Shown: positions 1 to 9,992, numbered from the stretch's first letter. The stretch: DNA of 64,000 bases from Rhizobium acidisoli (GCF_002531755.2 NZ_CP034998.1:4470501-4534500), one strand, 5' to 3'. Notes: generated by a model not told the origin, from the sequence alone. A program made the numbers and translations.

Positions 1-59
1 TCGAAGCCGAGCCCAAGCTCGAAGGCCGCCAGATGATGATGGTGCTGGCGCCGAAGTAA
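1..59 (+). CDS. infC: Translation initiation factor IF-3, C-terminal end (partial)
   Basis: Only the last 18 codons and the TAA stop are present, read in frame from base 3. The peptide ends EGRQMMMVLAPK, the usual C-terminus of alphaproteobacterial IF-3, and the gene sits directly before rpmI and rplT, the conserved infC-rpmI-rplT order. IF-3 binds the 30S subunit and controls start-codon fidelity. The identification rests on the C-terminal motif and synteny; the body of the gene lies outside the window. Confidence 0.85.
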   Translation, partial: EAEPKLEGRQMMMVLAPK

Positions 60-81
60 GCGCCAGGCACTTTTTCGCCCC

Positions 82-106
82 AAGGCCGTCCGCAAGGGCG
101 GCTTTT
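82..106 (+). terminator. Rho-independent terminator after infC
   Basis: A short GC-rich hairpin (arms around GGCCGTCC and GGGCGGC, GCAA loop) is followed by TTTT, about 25 bases after the infC stop. It separates infC from the rpmI-rplT unit, which has its own promoter candidate. Confidence 0.7.
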
Positions 107-159
107 GTGCTTTCTGACACTGGTGCTTACGAGCGTGCGAAGATTCCTCCGCAGCCCCG

Positions 160-188
160 TTGCACTTTCAGGACGCTGCGGTTATAAG
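160..188 (+). promoter_or_regulatory. Predicted sigma-70-type promoter of rpmI-rplT
   Basis: TTGCAC at 160-165 and TATAAG at 183-188 are separated by exactly 17 bases. The -10 matches five of six consensus bases and the -35 four of six. The site lies after the infC terminator and about 185 bases before the rpmI start, so it would give a long leader. Motif match only. Confidence 0.5.
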
Positions 189-302
189 CGCGCGTCCGAA
201 CTGACCGGCAGGGCATGCCGTGGCAGTTTCGAATGCTTGCGGAACGGTTCGTCGCCGAAGCCGCAGATCAACAACAAACGCTCCCGCACCTTGTTGCGAC
301 GG

Positions 303-336
303 CCGGAGAACCGGACTTCGCGAGAAGGGCTTTTTT
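303..336 (+). promoter_or_regulatory. Possible leader attenuator before rpmI-rplT
   Basis: Two small hairpins lie side by side: CCGG-AGAA-CCGG (303-314) and CTTC-GCGA-GAAG (316-327), the second with a GNRA loop, followed by GGGC and six T residues (331-336). L20 represses its own operon through leader RNA in several bacteria. A hairpin plus U-tract in a 185-base leader fits transcription attenuation or an L20 binding site, but no experiment on this leader is known to me. Confidence 0.35.
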
Positions 337-372
337 GATGAAGCGCGCAGGGAGGACAGAAGGAGTAGCAAA

Positions 373-576
373 ATGCCCAAGATGAAGACGAAGTCCTCTG
401 CCAAGAAGCGGTTCAAGATCACCGCAACCGGCAAGGTCAAGGCTGCCGCTGCCGGCAAACGCCATGGCATGATCAAGCGTACCAACAAGTTCATTCGCGA
501 TGCACGTGGCACCATGGTTCTCGCAGAACCGGATGGCCGCAAGGTTATCAAGAATTACCTGCCGAACGGTCTCTGA
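373..576 (+). CDS. rpmI: 50S ribosomal protein L35
   Basis: The 67-residue product is a small, very basic ribosomal protein of the large subunit. It begins [15 protein letters not shown] and contains the [12 protein letters not shown] segment, both typical of bacterial L35, and the length is normal. The ATG at 373 is preceded by AAGGAGTAGCAAA, a strong ribosome-binding site; an upstream in-frame extension to base 220 is not credible. It lies between infC and rplT and is probably co-transcribed with rplT. Confidence 0.95.
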   Translation: MPKMKTKSSAKKRFKITATGKVKAAAAGKRHGMIKRTNKFIRDARGTMVLAEPDGRKVIKNYLPNGL

Positions 577-614
577 GACTCGTCCGCGAACGCTAGATTT
601 AAGGAGATCATGAT

Positions 615-1019
615 ATGGCACGTGTAAAAAGAGGCGTCACCGCCCACGCCAAGCATAAGAAGGTTCTGAAGGCCGCCAAGGGCTTTTACGGCCGTCGCAA
701 GAACACCATCCGCACCGCCAAGGCTGCGGTCGATCGCTCGAAGCAGTACGCTTACCGCGACCGCAAGGTCAACAAGCGCAACTTCCGTGCGCTCTGGATC
801 CAGCGCATCAACGCCGCTGTCCGCGAATTCGGCCTGACCTACGGCCGCTTCATCGACGGCCTGAACAAGGCCGGCATCGAAGTCGACCGCAAGGTTCTCT
901 CCGACATGGCGATCCACGAGCCGGAAGCATTCGGCGCGCTCGTCAATGCTGCCAAGAAGGCTCTTGAGTACCTCAAGGAAGCCGGTACGGCCAACGAGTT
1001 TGAAGGCGCGGTCAAGTAA
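615..1019 (+). CDS. rplT: 50S ribosomal protein L20
   Basis: The 134-residue product binds 23S rRNA early in 50S assembly and often represses its own operon. It starts [16 protein letters not shown] and carries the [11 protein letters not shown] basic N-terminal extension and the [10 protein letters not shown] core. Alphaproteobacterial L20 is somewhat longer than the 118 residues of E. coli, as here. AAGGAG stands upstream of the ATG. It follows rpmI by 38 bases and ends before a strong terminator. Confidence 0.97.
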   Translation: MARVKRGVTAHAKHKKVLKAAKGFYGRRKNTIRTAKAAVDRSKQYAYRDRKVNKRNFRALWIQRINAAVREFGLTYGRFIDGLNKAGIEVDRKVLSDMAIHEPEAFGALVNAAKKALEYLKEAGTANEFEGAVK

Positions 1020-1055
1020 CCAGCGCTTCCCAAGCTTTGAATTTATGATTTTGGG

Positions 1056-1089
1056 AAACCCGCGCTGGTTTGGGCTAGCGCGGGTTTTT
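1056..1089 (+). terminator. Rho-independent terminator after rplT
   Basis: Inverted arms AACCCGCGCT and AGCGCGGGTT flank a GGTTTGGGCT loop and run into TTTTTC, 36 bases after the rplT stop. This ends the ribosomal unit before pheS. Confidence 0.9.
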
Positions 1090-1168
1090 CTTTCTTTATA
1101 TTCCTTGCGCCGGCCGCCGCCGCCTGCCTCCCGATCGCCCGCCTGATACTGGACGGAAAGAAGTGACA

Positions 1169-2251
1169 ATGTCAGATATCGACCAGCTCAACGCATCGCT
1201 GCTCGCCGAAATCGCTGCCGCCAATGACGAGGCGGCCCTGGAAGCGGTGCGCGTTTCCGCCCTCGGCAAGAAGGGCTCCGTCTCCGAACTGTTGAAGACG
1301 CTCGGCGCCATGACGCCGGAAGAACGCCAGACCCGGGGCGCTGCGATCAACGTTTTGAAGAATGCGGTGACCGAGGCGCTCGCCGCCCGCAAGGCGATGC
1401 TCCGCCAAGAGGCAATCAATGCGCGGCTGAAAGCCGAAACCGTCGATGTCAGCCTGCCGGTGCGCTCTTCGCCCGCCGAGCGCGGCCGAATCCATCCGAT
1501 CAGCCAGATCGTCGATGAAATCACCGCTATCTTCGCCGACATGGGTTTCTCCATCGCCGAAGGTCCGGATATCGAGACCGACTACTACAATTTCACCGCG
1601 CTGAATTTCCCCGAAGGCCACCCGGCCCGCGAGATGCACGACACCTTCTTCTTCCATCCGGACGAGAACGGTGAGCGCAAGGTGCTGCGCACCCATACCT
1701 CGCCGGTGCAGGTGCGCACCATGGAGACGCAGAAGCCGCCGATCCGCATTATCATTCCCGGCAAGACCTACCGCCAGGACAGTGATGCCACGCATTCGCC
1801 GATGTTCCACCAGGTCGAAGGCCTGGTCATCGACAAGAAGGCCAACGTCGCCAACATCCGCTGGGTGCTCGAGGAATTCTGCAAGACCTTCTTCGAGGTC
1901 GACAGCGTGACCATGCGCTTCCGTCCGTCCTTCTTTCCTTTCACCGAGCCCTCTTTCGAGGTCGATATTCAGTGCGACCGCTCCGGCCCGATCGTCAAGT
2001 TCGGCGAAGGCACCGACTGGATGGAGATCCTCGGCTGCGGCATGGTCCATCCGAACGTGCTGCGCTACGGCGGGCTCGATCCGGACGAATATCAGGGTTT
2101 TGCCTGGGGCATGGGCCTCGACCGCATCGCCATGCTGAAATACGGCATGCCCGACCTGCGCGATTTCTTCAACGCCGACGTCCGCTGGATGACGCATTAC
2201 GGCTTCCGCCCGCTCGACATGCCGACGCTGTTCGGCGGCCTCAGCGCTTGA
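1169..2251 (+). CDS. pheS: Phenylalanine--tRNA ligase alpha subunit
   Basis: This is the catalytic alpha subunit of the heterotetrameric PheRS, which charges tRNA-Phe in the cytosol. The 360 residues have an N-terminal coiled-coil region (about 1-95) and a class II synthetase core: motif 2 [18 protein letters not shown] at 198-215, the [12 protein letters not shown] phenylalanine pocket at 251-262 and motif 3 GMGLDRIAM at 314-322. I start at the ATG at 1169 with GGAAAG upstream; an in-frame GTG lies two codons earlier. pheT follows 16 bases later, so the two form an operon. Confidence 0.97.
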   Translation: MSDIDQLNASLLAEIAAANDEAALEAVRVSALGKKGSVSELLKTLGAMTPEERQTRGAAINVLKNAVTEALAARKAMLRQEAINARLKAETVDVSLPVRSSPAERGRIHPISQIVDEITAIFADMGFSIAEGPDIETDYYNFTALNFPEGHPAREMHDTFFFHPDENGERKVLRTHTSPVQVRTMETQKPPIRIIIPGKTYRQDSDATHSPMFHQVEGLVIDKKANVANIRWVLEEFCKTFFEVDSVTMRFRPSFFPFTEPSFEVDIQCDRSGPIVKFGEGTDWMEILGCGMVHPNVLRYGGLDPDEYQGFAWGMGLDRIAMLKYGMPDLRDFFNADVRWMTHYGFRPLDMPTLFGGLSA

Positions 2252-2267
2252 ACGGAGAATTGGGACG

Positions 2268-4691
2268 ATGAAATTCACGCTCTCCTGGCTGAAAGAGCAT
2301 CTGGAAACGGATGCCGGCCTCGATGAAATCTGCACGCGCCTCACCCAGATCGGTTTGGAGGTCGAGGATGTCGATGACAAGGCGGCGTTCAAGCCCTTCG
2401 TCATCGCCAGAGTTGTCTCGGCGGAAAAACATCCTCAAGCCGACCGCCTGAAGGTGCTGATGGTCGATACCGGCGCCGGCGCGCCGGTCCAGGTCGTCTG
2501 CGGCGCCCCGAATGCCCGCGCCGGCCTCATCGGCGCCTTTGCCGCTCCCGGGACCTATGTTCCCGGCATCGACGTGACGCTTGCCGTCGGCAATATTCGC
2601 GGCGTCGAAAGCCACGGCATGATGTGCTCCGAAAAGGAGCTGCAGATATCGGACAGCCATGACGGCATCATCGATCTGCCGGAAGATGCACCGATCGGAA
2701 ACAGTTACGCCGCATATGCGCATCTCGACGACCCGGTCATTGAAATCAACCTGACGCCGAACCGGCCGGATTGTACCTCGATCCACGGCATCGCCCGTGA
2801 TCTCGCCGCCTCCGGTCTAGGCACGCTGAAGACCAGGCCCGCGCCGTCCTTTGCCGTCGAAGGCGAGACGCCGGTAAAGGTGACCCTCGATCTCGACGAT
2901 CAGAGGCTCTGCCCTGGCTTTGCGCTGCGCCTGGTGCGCGGCGTCAGGAACGGGGCTAGCCCGCGCTGGATGCAGCAGCGGCTCACCGCCATCGGCCTGC
3001 GCCCGATCAATGCGCTGGTCGATATCACCAATTACATGACCTTCGACCAGGGCCGGCCGATGCACGTCTTCGACGCCGCCAAGGTCAATGGGAACCTCAC
3101 CGTTCGCCGCGCCGTCGAGGGCGAGACCGTGCTGGCGCTCGATCAGCGCGAATACAAGCTCGGTCCGAACAATGTCGTCATCTCGGATGAAGACGGCATC
3201 GAATCGATCGGCGGCATCATGGGTGGCGAACATTCCGGCTGCGACGAAAACACCGTCGACGTGCTGATCGAATCCGCTCTCTGGGACCCGATGAACATCG
3301 CCAAATCGGGCCGCAGCCTCGGCATCATCACCGATGCCCGCTACCGCTTCGAACGCGGCGTCGATCCGGACTATATGGTGCCCGGTCTCGAACGCACGAC
3401 GGAACTGGTGCTGGAACTCTGCGGCGGCACAGCCGCCAGAGCCGAGGTCGTCGGCTATAAGGGTTACGAAGCAAAGATCGTCGATTTCCCCTATTCCGAG
3501 GTCAAGCGCCTGACGGGGCTCGACGTCTCGGATGAGGAAAGCAATAGCATTCTGACCCGCCTGGGCTTCACGGTCTCCGGTTCCGGCGAGCGTGTCTCCG
3601 TCGCTGTTCCTTCCTGGCGTCCCGATGTCGATGGCAAGGCCGATCTCGTCGAGGAGGTCATGCGCATTCACGGCGTCGACAATATCAAACCGGCACCGCT
3701 GGAAAGTCATGCGGCCGTCAACGGCAAGATCCTGACGACGCTGCAGATCCGCACCCGCCTCGCCAAGCGAGCGCTCGCCGCGCGCGGCATGCTCGAGGCC
3801 GTCACCTGGTCCTTCATTCCGGAAGATCAGGCAAAGCTTTTCGGCGGCGGTTCGCCCGCCCTCAAGCTTGCCAATCCGATCGCCGCCGAAATGTCGGATA
3901 TGCGCCCCTCGCTGCTGCCCGGCCTGCTGACCGCAGCCCAGCGCAATGCCGACAAGGGTTATGGCGACGTCGCCCTCTTCGAGGTCTCCGGCACCTATGA
4001 GAACGACAGGCTCGAGGGGCAGCGCCGCGTCGCCGGCGGCATCCGCCGCGGCACGGCCTCGCTTGCCGGCGCTGGCCGCATGTGGTCGAACGCCGCCAAG
4101 GGCGGCGGCAAGCCGGTCGATGTTTTTGACGCCAAGGCCGATGCGCTCGCCGTCATCGAAGCCTGCGGCCTGCCGATGGGCAATATCCAGATCGAGCAGG
4201 GCGGTCCTGAATGGTATCATCCCGGCCGCTCCGGCACGATCAAGATGGGGCCGAAAGTCGTGCTCGGTTATTTCGGCGAATTTCATCCGCTGACGCTTGA
4301 AGCGCTCGATGTCTCTGGTGCCCTCTGCGGCTTTGAAGTCTATCTCGATGCCATGCCTGAGCCGAAGAAAAAGGCGACCCGCACCAAGCCGGCGCTCGAT
4401 CTTTCGCCTTTCCAGGCGGTCAAGCGCGACTTCGCCTTCGTCGTCGACAAGACGGTGGAAGCGGGCGCCATCATCAAGGCTGCGACAAGCGCCGACCGCA
4501 AGCTGGTGACCGGCGTCAACGTCTTCGACATTTTCGAGGGCGCATCGGTTGGCGAGGGCAAGAAGTCGGTGGCGATCGAGGTTCAGATCCAGCCGGCCGA
4601 GCGCACGCTGACAGATGAGGATTTCGAAGCGCTGACCCAGAAGATCGTCGCCAGCGTAACGAAATTCACCGGCGGCGTCCTCAGAAGCTGA
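2268..4691 (+). CDS. pheT: Phenylalanine--tRNA ligase beta subunit
   Basis: This is the large PheRS beta subunit (807 residues, normal length), which carries editing and tRNA-binding functions and pairs with the pheS product. The order is: N-terminal EMAP-like tRNA-binding OB fold (about 40-150, with [12 protein letters not shown]), B3/B4 editing domain (about 210-385), B5 (about 400-475), the catalytic-like core, and a C-terminal ferredoxin-fold anticodon-binding domain (about 714-806, starting near [15 protein letters not shown]). GGAG and GGGACG precede the ATG. A terminator follows within 30 bases. Confidence 0.97.
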   Translation: MKFTLSWLKEHLETDAGLDEICTRLTQIGLEVEDVDDKAAFKPFVIARVVSAEKHPQADRLKVLMVDTGAGAPVQVVCGAPNARAGLIGAFAAPGTYVPGIDVTLAVGNIRGVESHGMMCSEKELQISDSHDGIIDLPEDAPIGNSYAAYAHLDDPVIEINLTPNRPDCTSIHGIARDLAASGLGTLKTRPAPSFAVEGETPVKVTLDLDDQRLCPGFALRLVRGVRNGASPRWMQQRLTAIGLRPINALVDITNYMTFDQGRPMHVFDAAKVNGNLTVRRAVEGETVLALDQREYKLGPNNVVISDEDGIESIGGIMGGEHSGCDENTVDVLIESALWDPMNIAKSGRSLGIITDARYRFERGVDPDYMVPGLERTTELVLELCGGTAARAEVVGYKGYEAKIVDFPYSEVKRLTGLDVSDEESNSILTRLGFTVSGSGERVSVAVPSWRPDVDGKADLVEEVMRIHGVDNIKPAPLESHAAVNGKILTTLQIRTRLAKRALAARGMLEAVTWSFIPEDQAKLFGGGSPALKLANPIAAEMSDMRPSLLPGLLTAAQRNADKGYGDVALFEVSGTYENDRLEGQRRVAGGIRRGTASLAGAGRMWSNAAKGGGKPVDVFDAKADALAVIEACGLPMGNIQIEQGGPEWYHPGRSGTIKMGPKVVLGYFGEFHPLTLEALDVSGALCGFEVYLDAMPEPKKKATRTKPALDLSPFQAVKRDFAFVVDKTVEAGAIIKAATSADRKLVTGVNVFDIFEGASVGEGKKSVAIEVQIQPAERTLTDEDFEALTQKIVASVTKFTGGVLRS

Positions 4692-4719
4692 TCTTTGCCG
4701 GCTAACAACAGAAATAATC

Positions 4720-4745
4720 GACCGGCCGCGTTGGCCGGTCTTTTC
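4720..4745 (+). terminator. Rho-independent terminator after pheT
   Basis: ACCGGCC and GGCCGGT arms around a GCGTT loop are followed by CTTTT. It closes the pheST operon and overlaps the end of the convergent gene at 4744. Confidence 0.85.
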
Positions 4746-5103
4746 ATCTATGAAGATGGTAGAGCTTGCTGACGATCGTCCATCGGCCGTCGATCTTCAG
4801 CAGTGAGAGATAATCGGTAAAGCGCATCCCGGCGAAATCGTCGGTGACCTTGACGCTCGCCGCATCACCCTCGACATCGACGCTCTGGATATCCATAAAG
4901 GGCTGCGTGCCGGGCGGGGCCGGCTCTTCCGCCAGGATCGCGGCGATGAATTCGTCCCGCGTCAGCCATTCGACGGCATTCTGGTAATGGCCGATGATCG
5001 AGCTTTTGGGGTGAAAGGCCTTTTTCAAGGCCGCCTCATTGGCGAAGGCCATGCCTTCGACATAGAGATGAACCGTCTGTTCGACTGCCTGCCTGTCCGA
5101 CAT
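4744..5103 (-). CDS. NTF2-like / lumazine-binding-like family protein
   Basis: The product has 119 residues and a single alpha+beta cone-fold domain resembling the SnoaL/NTF2 superfamily, in particular the putative lumazine-binding family. An N-terminal helix (EQTVHLYVEGMAFANEAALK) is followed by an FHPKS segment, then alternating strands ending with DGRWTIVSKLYHLH. Such small proteins are isomerases, hydrolases or ligand carriers, and the sequence does not say which. The gene converges on pheT and has only a weak GGGA ribosome-binding site. A strong hairpin separates it from the reductase at 5195. Confidence 0.7.
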   Translation of the reverse strand: MSDRQAVEQTVHLYVEGMAFANEAALKKAFHPKSSIIGHYQNAVEWLTRDEFIAAILAEEPAPPGTQPFMDIQSVDVEGDAASVKVTDDFAGMRFTDYLSLLKIDGRWTIVSKLYHLHR

Positions 5104-5157
5104 ATCGTCATCCCGTTCTTCGAGATGGCGTTAGATAGTTTCGCCGGCCGCGATGGC

Positions 5158-5187
5158 AAGCCCGGCCGGTTGTATCCGGCCGGGCTT
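5158..5187. terminator. Perfect 12-bp stem hairpin between two minus-strand genes
   Basis: AAGCCCGGCCGG (5158-5169) and CCGGCCGGGCTT (5176-5187) form a perfect 12-bp stem around TTGTAT. It lies 8 bases beyond the stop of the aldo/keto reductase gene. The T-run is good on the plus strand (CTTTTG) and short on the minus strand, so it is at least an mRNA 3'-end hairpin for the reductase. Confidence 0.6.
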
Positions 5188-5194
5188 TTGTTGC

Positions 5195-6256
<1,062 letters not shown>

Positions 6257-6304
6257 TCACAAAATACATGCGGTTTCTAACGGGTTGTTCTATCATTTCG
6301 ATCA

Positions 6305-7198
6305 ATGAACAGAACTCAGCTCTCGCAACTCGCCGTTCTCGCTGCCGTCTCGGAGCATCGCAGCTTCCGCGCCGCGGCCAAGGAACTCCTCGTCGCGCCG
6401 TCAGCGATCAGCCATGCCATATCAAGCCTGGAGGAAAGCCTGGGGGTCAGGCTTCTGGCGCGCACCACCCGCAGCGTCGCGCCGACGGAGGAAGGGCGAC
6501 TGCTTCTCGAAAGGCTGCGTCCGGCGCTCGAGGAGATCGATATTGCCCTGGAGGCCGTCCGCGACACGCGCGCCAAGCCGGCCGGCAACCTGCGCATCAC
6601 CGCGCCGCGCTTCGCCTCCGATCTCCTGCTCGCCCCGCGCCTCGGCGATTTTCTCAACCTCTATCCCGATATCACCCTGGAGATTGCTAATGAGGATGGC
6701 TTCACCGATATCGTCAAGGAGGGGTTCGACGCCGGCATAAGGCTGGAGGAGAGCCTGGAGGCCGATATGATCGCGGTGCGGTTCTCACCCCATTTGACGA
6801 CTGTCATCGCCGCATCGCCCGAATATTTCAACCGCTATCCAAAACCGGAGCACCCACGCGACCTCGTCCATCATCGTTGCATCAAGCGGCGCTTTACCAA
6901 CGGCTCCATCTATCGCTGGGAATTCGAAAAGGACGGGCAGGAATTGGTCGTTGCGGTCGACGGGCCACTGATTGTCAGTGAGGACCGGCTAGCCCTGCTT
7001 GCGGCGCTCAACGGCGCCGGCCTTGCCTATCTCTTCGACATGCGGGTGGATGCCGAACTGGCGAGCGGCAGCCTCGTGCGGGTGCTGGAGGATTGGTGCG
7101 CGCCCTATTCCGGGCCGTTTCTTTATTATCCCACCCGGCGGCAGATGCGCCCGGCGCTGCGGGCCTTCATCGATTTCTTCAGATATGCCGCTGCCTAA
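6305..7198 (+). CDS. LysR-family transcriptional regulator
   Basis: The 297 residues have a LysR architecture: an N-terminal winged helix (about 4-63, with FRAAAKELLVAPSAISHAIS and RLLARTTRSVAPTEEG) and a periplasmic-binding-protein-like effector domain (about 90-295, with DAGIRLEES). The ending PYSGPFLYYPTRRQ is typical of the subgroup that controls neighbouring oxidoreductases. It is transcribed away from the aldo/keto reductase across a 117-base divergent promoter and so probably controls it. The TAA stop lies inside the palindromic repeat at 7191-7234. Confidence 0.92.
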   Translation: MNRTQLSQLAVLAAVSEHRSFRAAAKELLVAPSAISHAISSLEESLGVRLLARTTRSVAPTEEGRLLLERLRPALEEIDIALEAVRDTRAKPAGNLRITAPRFASDLLLAPRLGDFLNLYPDITLEIANEDGFTDIVKEGFDAGIRLEESLEADMIAVRFSPHLTTVIAASPEYFNRYPKPEHPRDLVHHRCIKRRFTNGSIYRWEFEKDGQELVVAVDGPLIVSEDRLALLAALNGAGLAYLFDMRVDAELASGSLVRVLEDWCAPYSGPFLYYPTRRQMRPALRAFIDFFRYAAA

Positions 7199-7283
7199 TT
7201 CCTTGGATCGTCATCGATCTAAGGAATTAGGCAGCAATTCCAAGTGCTACAGCGTCCTTTGCGCGTCTGACGCGGCGCTATAG
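7191..7283. repeat. RIME-like palindromic intergenic element
   Basis: Two palindromes stand side by side. The first (7191-7234) has perfect 14-bp outer arms CTGCCTAATTCCTT and AAGGAATTAGGCAG with an inner GATCG-TCAT-CGATC. The second (about 7248-7280) carries AGCGTCCTTTGCGCGTCTGA and a CGCGGCGCT end. The layout resembles RIME1, the Rhizobium-specific intergenic mosaic element known from rhizobial genomes. The first palindrome contains the LysR stop codon. Confidence 0.7.
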
Positions 7284-7289
7284 AAGAAT

Positions 7290-7320
7290 GCGGGCGGCCG
7301 GCAAGAGACCTGCCGCCCGC
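7290..7320 (-). terminator. Probable terminator of the YciE-like gene
   Basis: GCGGGCGGC (7290-7298) and GCCGCCCGC (7312-7320) form a perfect 9-bp stem 12 bases beyond the minus-strand gene's stop. The minus-strand tail is ATTCTTC, a poor U-tract. Confidence 0.5.
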
Positions 7321-7331
7321 TCTCAAATCCT

Positions 7332-7829
7332 TCAGGCAGCCTTGGCCTTCTGGTTTGCCGCCGTGGTGGCGAGCTGCGAGAGGGTCTTGTCGGTCGCCGT
7401 TTCTTCCTGCAGCGTCTGGTCGAGCAGGCTGACGACATCCTTGAAGCCGAGCGTCGCAGCCCAGGTCTTCAGCGTGCCGTAACGGGCGATCTCATAATGC
7501 TCGACGGCCTGGGCCGCCGAAATCAGGCCGGCATCCAGCGCCGGCGTGCCCTTGAATTCCTCCATGATTTCTTCGCCCTCGGCGATAATGCCCTGGATCG
7601 CCTCGCAGGTCTTGCCCTGGGCGCGTTTGCCGATCTTCTCGAAAACCTGCTGCAGGCGCTCGACCTGGCCTTCGGTTTGCTCCAGGTGCTTCTGGAAACC
7701 CGCCTTCAGTTCAGCGGACTGGGCGGCGCGCGCCATCTTCGGCAGGGCGCGCAAGATCTGCCGTTCGGCAAAATAGATGTCCTTCAGCGTATCGTAGAAG
7801 AGATCTTCCAACGTCTTTTCCTTGGCCAT
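7332..7829 (-). CDS. YciE/YciF-family ferritin-like protein (DUF892)
   Basis: The 165-residue all-helical product belongs to the DUF892 (YciE/YciF) family, a ferritin-like four-helix bundle associated with stress responses and possible ferroxidase activity. The family signatures are LEDLFYDTLKDIYFAERQIL near the start, a central LEQTEGQVERLQQVFE helix and VEHYEIARYGTLKTWA in the third helix. The carboxylate and histidine pattern (E18, E51, E54, E108, H109, E111) is compatible with a di-iron site. The Ala/Lys-rich tail is common in the family. The length is normal. Confidence 0.88.
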   Translation of the reverse strand: MAKEKTLEDLFYDTLKDIYFAERQILRALPKMARAAQSAELKAGFQKHLEQTEGQVERLQQVFEKIGKRAQGKTCEAIQGIIAEGEEIMEEFKGTPALDAGLISAAQAVEHYEIARYGTLKTWAATLGFKDVVSLLDQTLQEETATDKTLSQLATTAANQKAKAA

Positions 7830-7980
7830 TTTCTCGATCCTTGTTCTGGGGAAGGCCGCGAATGCGGCGACACATTAAGAAGCAAGGATTGCGCAAATTG
7901 TTCCCGATCGATTTCGGGTGGACTGGAAATCTGCTCCGGGCGATGTTTGCTGCCATCGATATTGAGAGGAAGAGAACGTC

Positions 7981-8598
7981 ATGCGAAAGCCGGGTTCGAT
8001 GAAGGGTCTGGAGGATCTTGGCCGGATAAGGCTGTCGCAGAACTTCTTTTTCCGCGATTTCCTGCACTCCGAAATTGCCGATTTCCACCGCATTCCCAAT
8101 ATTCCCGAGGATCCCGATCTGGCAATCGAGGCAGGCAGGAGGCTTTGCCAGGAATTGCTGGAGCCGCTGGAAGCGACCTTCGGTCGTCTGCATATCCGCT
8201 CCGGCTATCGATCGCCCGATGTCAACAGGTTCGGCAACGACAACAATCTGAACTGCTCGACCAATGCCGCCACCGCAGCCCATCACATCTGGGACATGCG
8301 GGACTTCGACGGCTGCATGGGTGCCGCAGTCTGCATCGTTGTGCCGTGGATGCTCGACCGCTACACCGACGAAAGCGACTGGCAACGGCTTGCGTGGTGG
8401 ATCCACGACCATTTGCCCTATGCCTCGCTCTGCTTCTTCCCTAAGCTCTGGGCCTTCAATATCCAGTGGCACGAACGGCCAAAACGGGTGATCCAGAGTT
8501 ATATCAGCCCGCGCGGCATCCTCACCAAACCGGGCATGACAAACTGGGAGGGGCAGCATTCCGAATGGTATGAGGGTTTTCCCGCGCTCAAAAGCTGA
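7981..8598 (+). CDS. Peptidase M15-like protein, degenerate
   Basis: The 205-residue product has no signal peptide. It resembles the M15A D-alanyl-D-alanine peptidase fold: IRSGYRSPDVNRFGN at 72-86 matches the M15 SGYRS motif and FNIQWHE at 159-165 matches the final zinc-histidine region. The middle SxHxxGxAxD motif is replaced by AAHHIWDMRD (99-108) followed by GAAVCIVV, so the usual zinc Asp is missing. It may be a remodelled peptidase or an inactive relative. Its 3' end overlaps the convergent GNAT gene by 11 bases. Confidence 0.55.
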   Translation: MRKPGSMKGLEDLGRIRLSQNFFFRDFLHSEIADFHRIPNIPEDPDLAIEAGRRLCQELLEPLEATFGRLHIRSGYRSPDVNRFGNDNNLNCSTNAATAAHHIWDMRDFDGCMGAAVCIVVPWMLDRYTDESDWQRLAWWIHDHLPYASLCFFPKLWAFNIQWHERPKRVIQSYISPRGILTKPGMTNWEGQHSEWYEGFPALKS

Positions 8599-9031
8599 TG
8601 CGGTAGCGGATGTGCCCGTCGCTCTCGACATAGCTGTCGTAGAGCGCCCGGGCCGTCTTGTTCTGTTCGCTCGTATGCCAATAGAGCCGCGACCAGCCCT
8701 TCGCCTTGCCGAGCTCGACGAGATCGTCCATCAGCGCCCGCCCGACGCCTTTGCCGCGTGCCTCGGGATCGACGAACAGGTCTTCGAGATAGCAGTCCCT
8801 GCCGCGGATCCACGTGCCCTCATGGGTGAGATAGAGCGCAAAGCCCATGATCCCGCCGTCGACCTCGGCGACGCGCATGGCGATCGCCGACGCCGGATCG
8901 AAAACCCGGCGCCATGTCTGGTCGGTGATATCGGCATCGACCGTAACCTCGTAAAAGGCGAGATAATCAGCCCAGAGTTCGCGCCAACGCGCTTCGTCTT
9001 CGGAGCGGGCATCTCGGATCGTCACGGTCAT
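8588..9031 (-). CDS. GNAT-family N-acetyltransferase
   Basis: The 147 residues cover one GCN5-related acetyltransferase domain. The acetyl-CoA loop is clear: LEDLFVDPEARGKGVGRAL at 82-100, with the RGKGVG pyrophosphate-binding turn at 92-97. The C-terminal YWHTSEQNKTARALYDS is the usual helix after motif B. The ATG at 9031 is chosen because the family begins at this TIRDA segment; the 30 upstream codons are unlike the family. The substrate cannot be told. Confidence 0.88.
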   Translation of the reverse strand: MTVTIRDARSEDEARWRELWADYLAFYEVTVDADITDQTWRRVFDPASAIAMRVAEVDGGIMGFALYLTHEGTWIRGRDCYLEDLFVDPEARGKGVGRALMDDLVELGKAKGWSRLYWHTSEQNKTARALYDSYVESDGHIRYRISF

Positions 9032-9044
9032 CGTCTCTTCTCTT

Positions 9045-9992
9045 TCAGCGGCCGGCTTCGTCGAGCAGCGCCATCGCGTCATCGGAAAGCTGAAGTGTCG
9101 CTGATTTCGCCAGGCTTTCAAGCTGCGAAAGACTGGTGGCGCTGGCGATCGGCGCCGTCACGCCCTTCTTGCGCAAGAGCCAGGCGAGCGAAATTTCCGC
9201 GGGCTTGGCGCCGGTTTCAGCGGATACCCTGTCGAGTGCGGCAAGAATGCGCAGGCCCTTGTCGTCGAAATAGGTCGAAACCCGGCCCTCGCGGGCGCGG
9301 CCTTGCGTATCCGCCTTGCTGCGGTACTTGCCGGTGAGGAAGCCGGCGGCGAGGCTGAAATAGGTGATGACGCCGATATCCTCTTTGACGCAGAGCTCGG
9401 CCAGCGGCCCCTCGAAGCTCGAGCGCTCATAGAGGTTATATTCCGGCTGCACCACATCGTAACGCGGCAGGCCGGCCTTTTCGGCAGCGTCGAGGGACGC
9501 CTGCAGCAGCGTCGCATCATAATTCGAGCAGCCGATGGCGCGGATCTTGCCCTGCTGCTTCAGCTTGGCAAAGGCGCCGAGCGTTTCCTCGTGCGGCGTA
9601 TCGGCGTCCGGCCAATGCGAGAGATAGAGATCGATATAATCGGTCTGCAGCCGGCTGAGCGAATCCTCGACCGCTTTCAGGATATAGCGCTCCTTGAGCG
9701 TCTTTCCCTGTCCCATGTCCGAACCGACCTTGGTGACGATCACGGCCTTGTCGCGGGAAACCTTGGCCTGCTTCAGCCAGCGCCCGATGATCTCCTCGGA
9801 ATCGCCGCCCTTGTTGCCGGGAACCCAGGCGGAATAGACATCCGCCGTATCGATCGTGTTGAGGCCCGCATCGAAGAAGGCGTCGAGAATGGCGAAGGAT
9901 GTTTTCTCTTCGGCCGTCCAGCCGAAGACATTGCCGCCGATGACGATCGGCGCGATCGAAAGCCCCGTTTTTCCAAGCCGGCGCATTTCCAT
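9045..9992 (-). CDS. Aldo/keto reductase
   Basis: This is a 315-residue aldo/keto reductase of the NADP-dependent YajO/Tas-like group, distinct in sequence from the reductase at 5195. The tetrad is Asp48, Tyr53, Lys88 and His126 (NTIDTADVYS, VIVTKVGS, LYLSHWPD). The C-terminal ATSLSQLESL corresponds to the cofactor phosphate loop. The start ATG at 9992 follows GGAGAGCGTC; a second ATG two codons later is possible. It lies 13 bases downstream of the start of the GNAT gene on the same strand and may share its transcript. Confidence 0.9.
   Translation of the reverse strand: MEMRRLGKTGLSIAPIVIGGNVFGWTAEEKTSFAILDAFFDAGLNTIDTADVYSAWVPGNKGGDSEEIIGRWLKQAKVSRDKAVIVTKVGSDMGQGKTLKERYILKAVEDSLSRLQTDYIDLYLSHWPDADTPHEETLGAFAKLKQQGKIRAIGCSNYDATLLQASLDAAEKAGLPRYDVVQPEYNLYERSSFEGPLAELCVKEDIGVITYFSLAAGFLTGKYRSKADTQGRAREGRVSTYFDDKGLRILAALDRVSAETGAKPAEISLAWLLRKKGVTAPIASATSLSQLESLAKSATLQLSDDAMALLDEAGR

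Noticed and set aside
1163..1168. GTG start for pheS two codons upstream
   Set aside because: The ATG at 1169 has better spacing from the ribosome-binding site and gives the family N-terminus.
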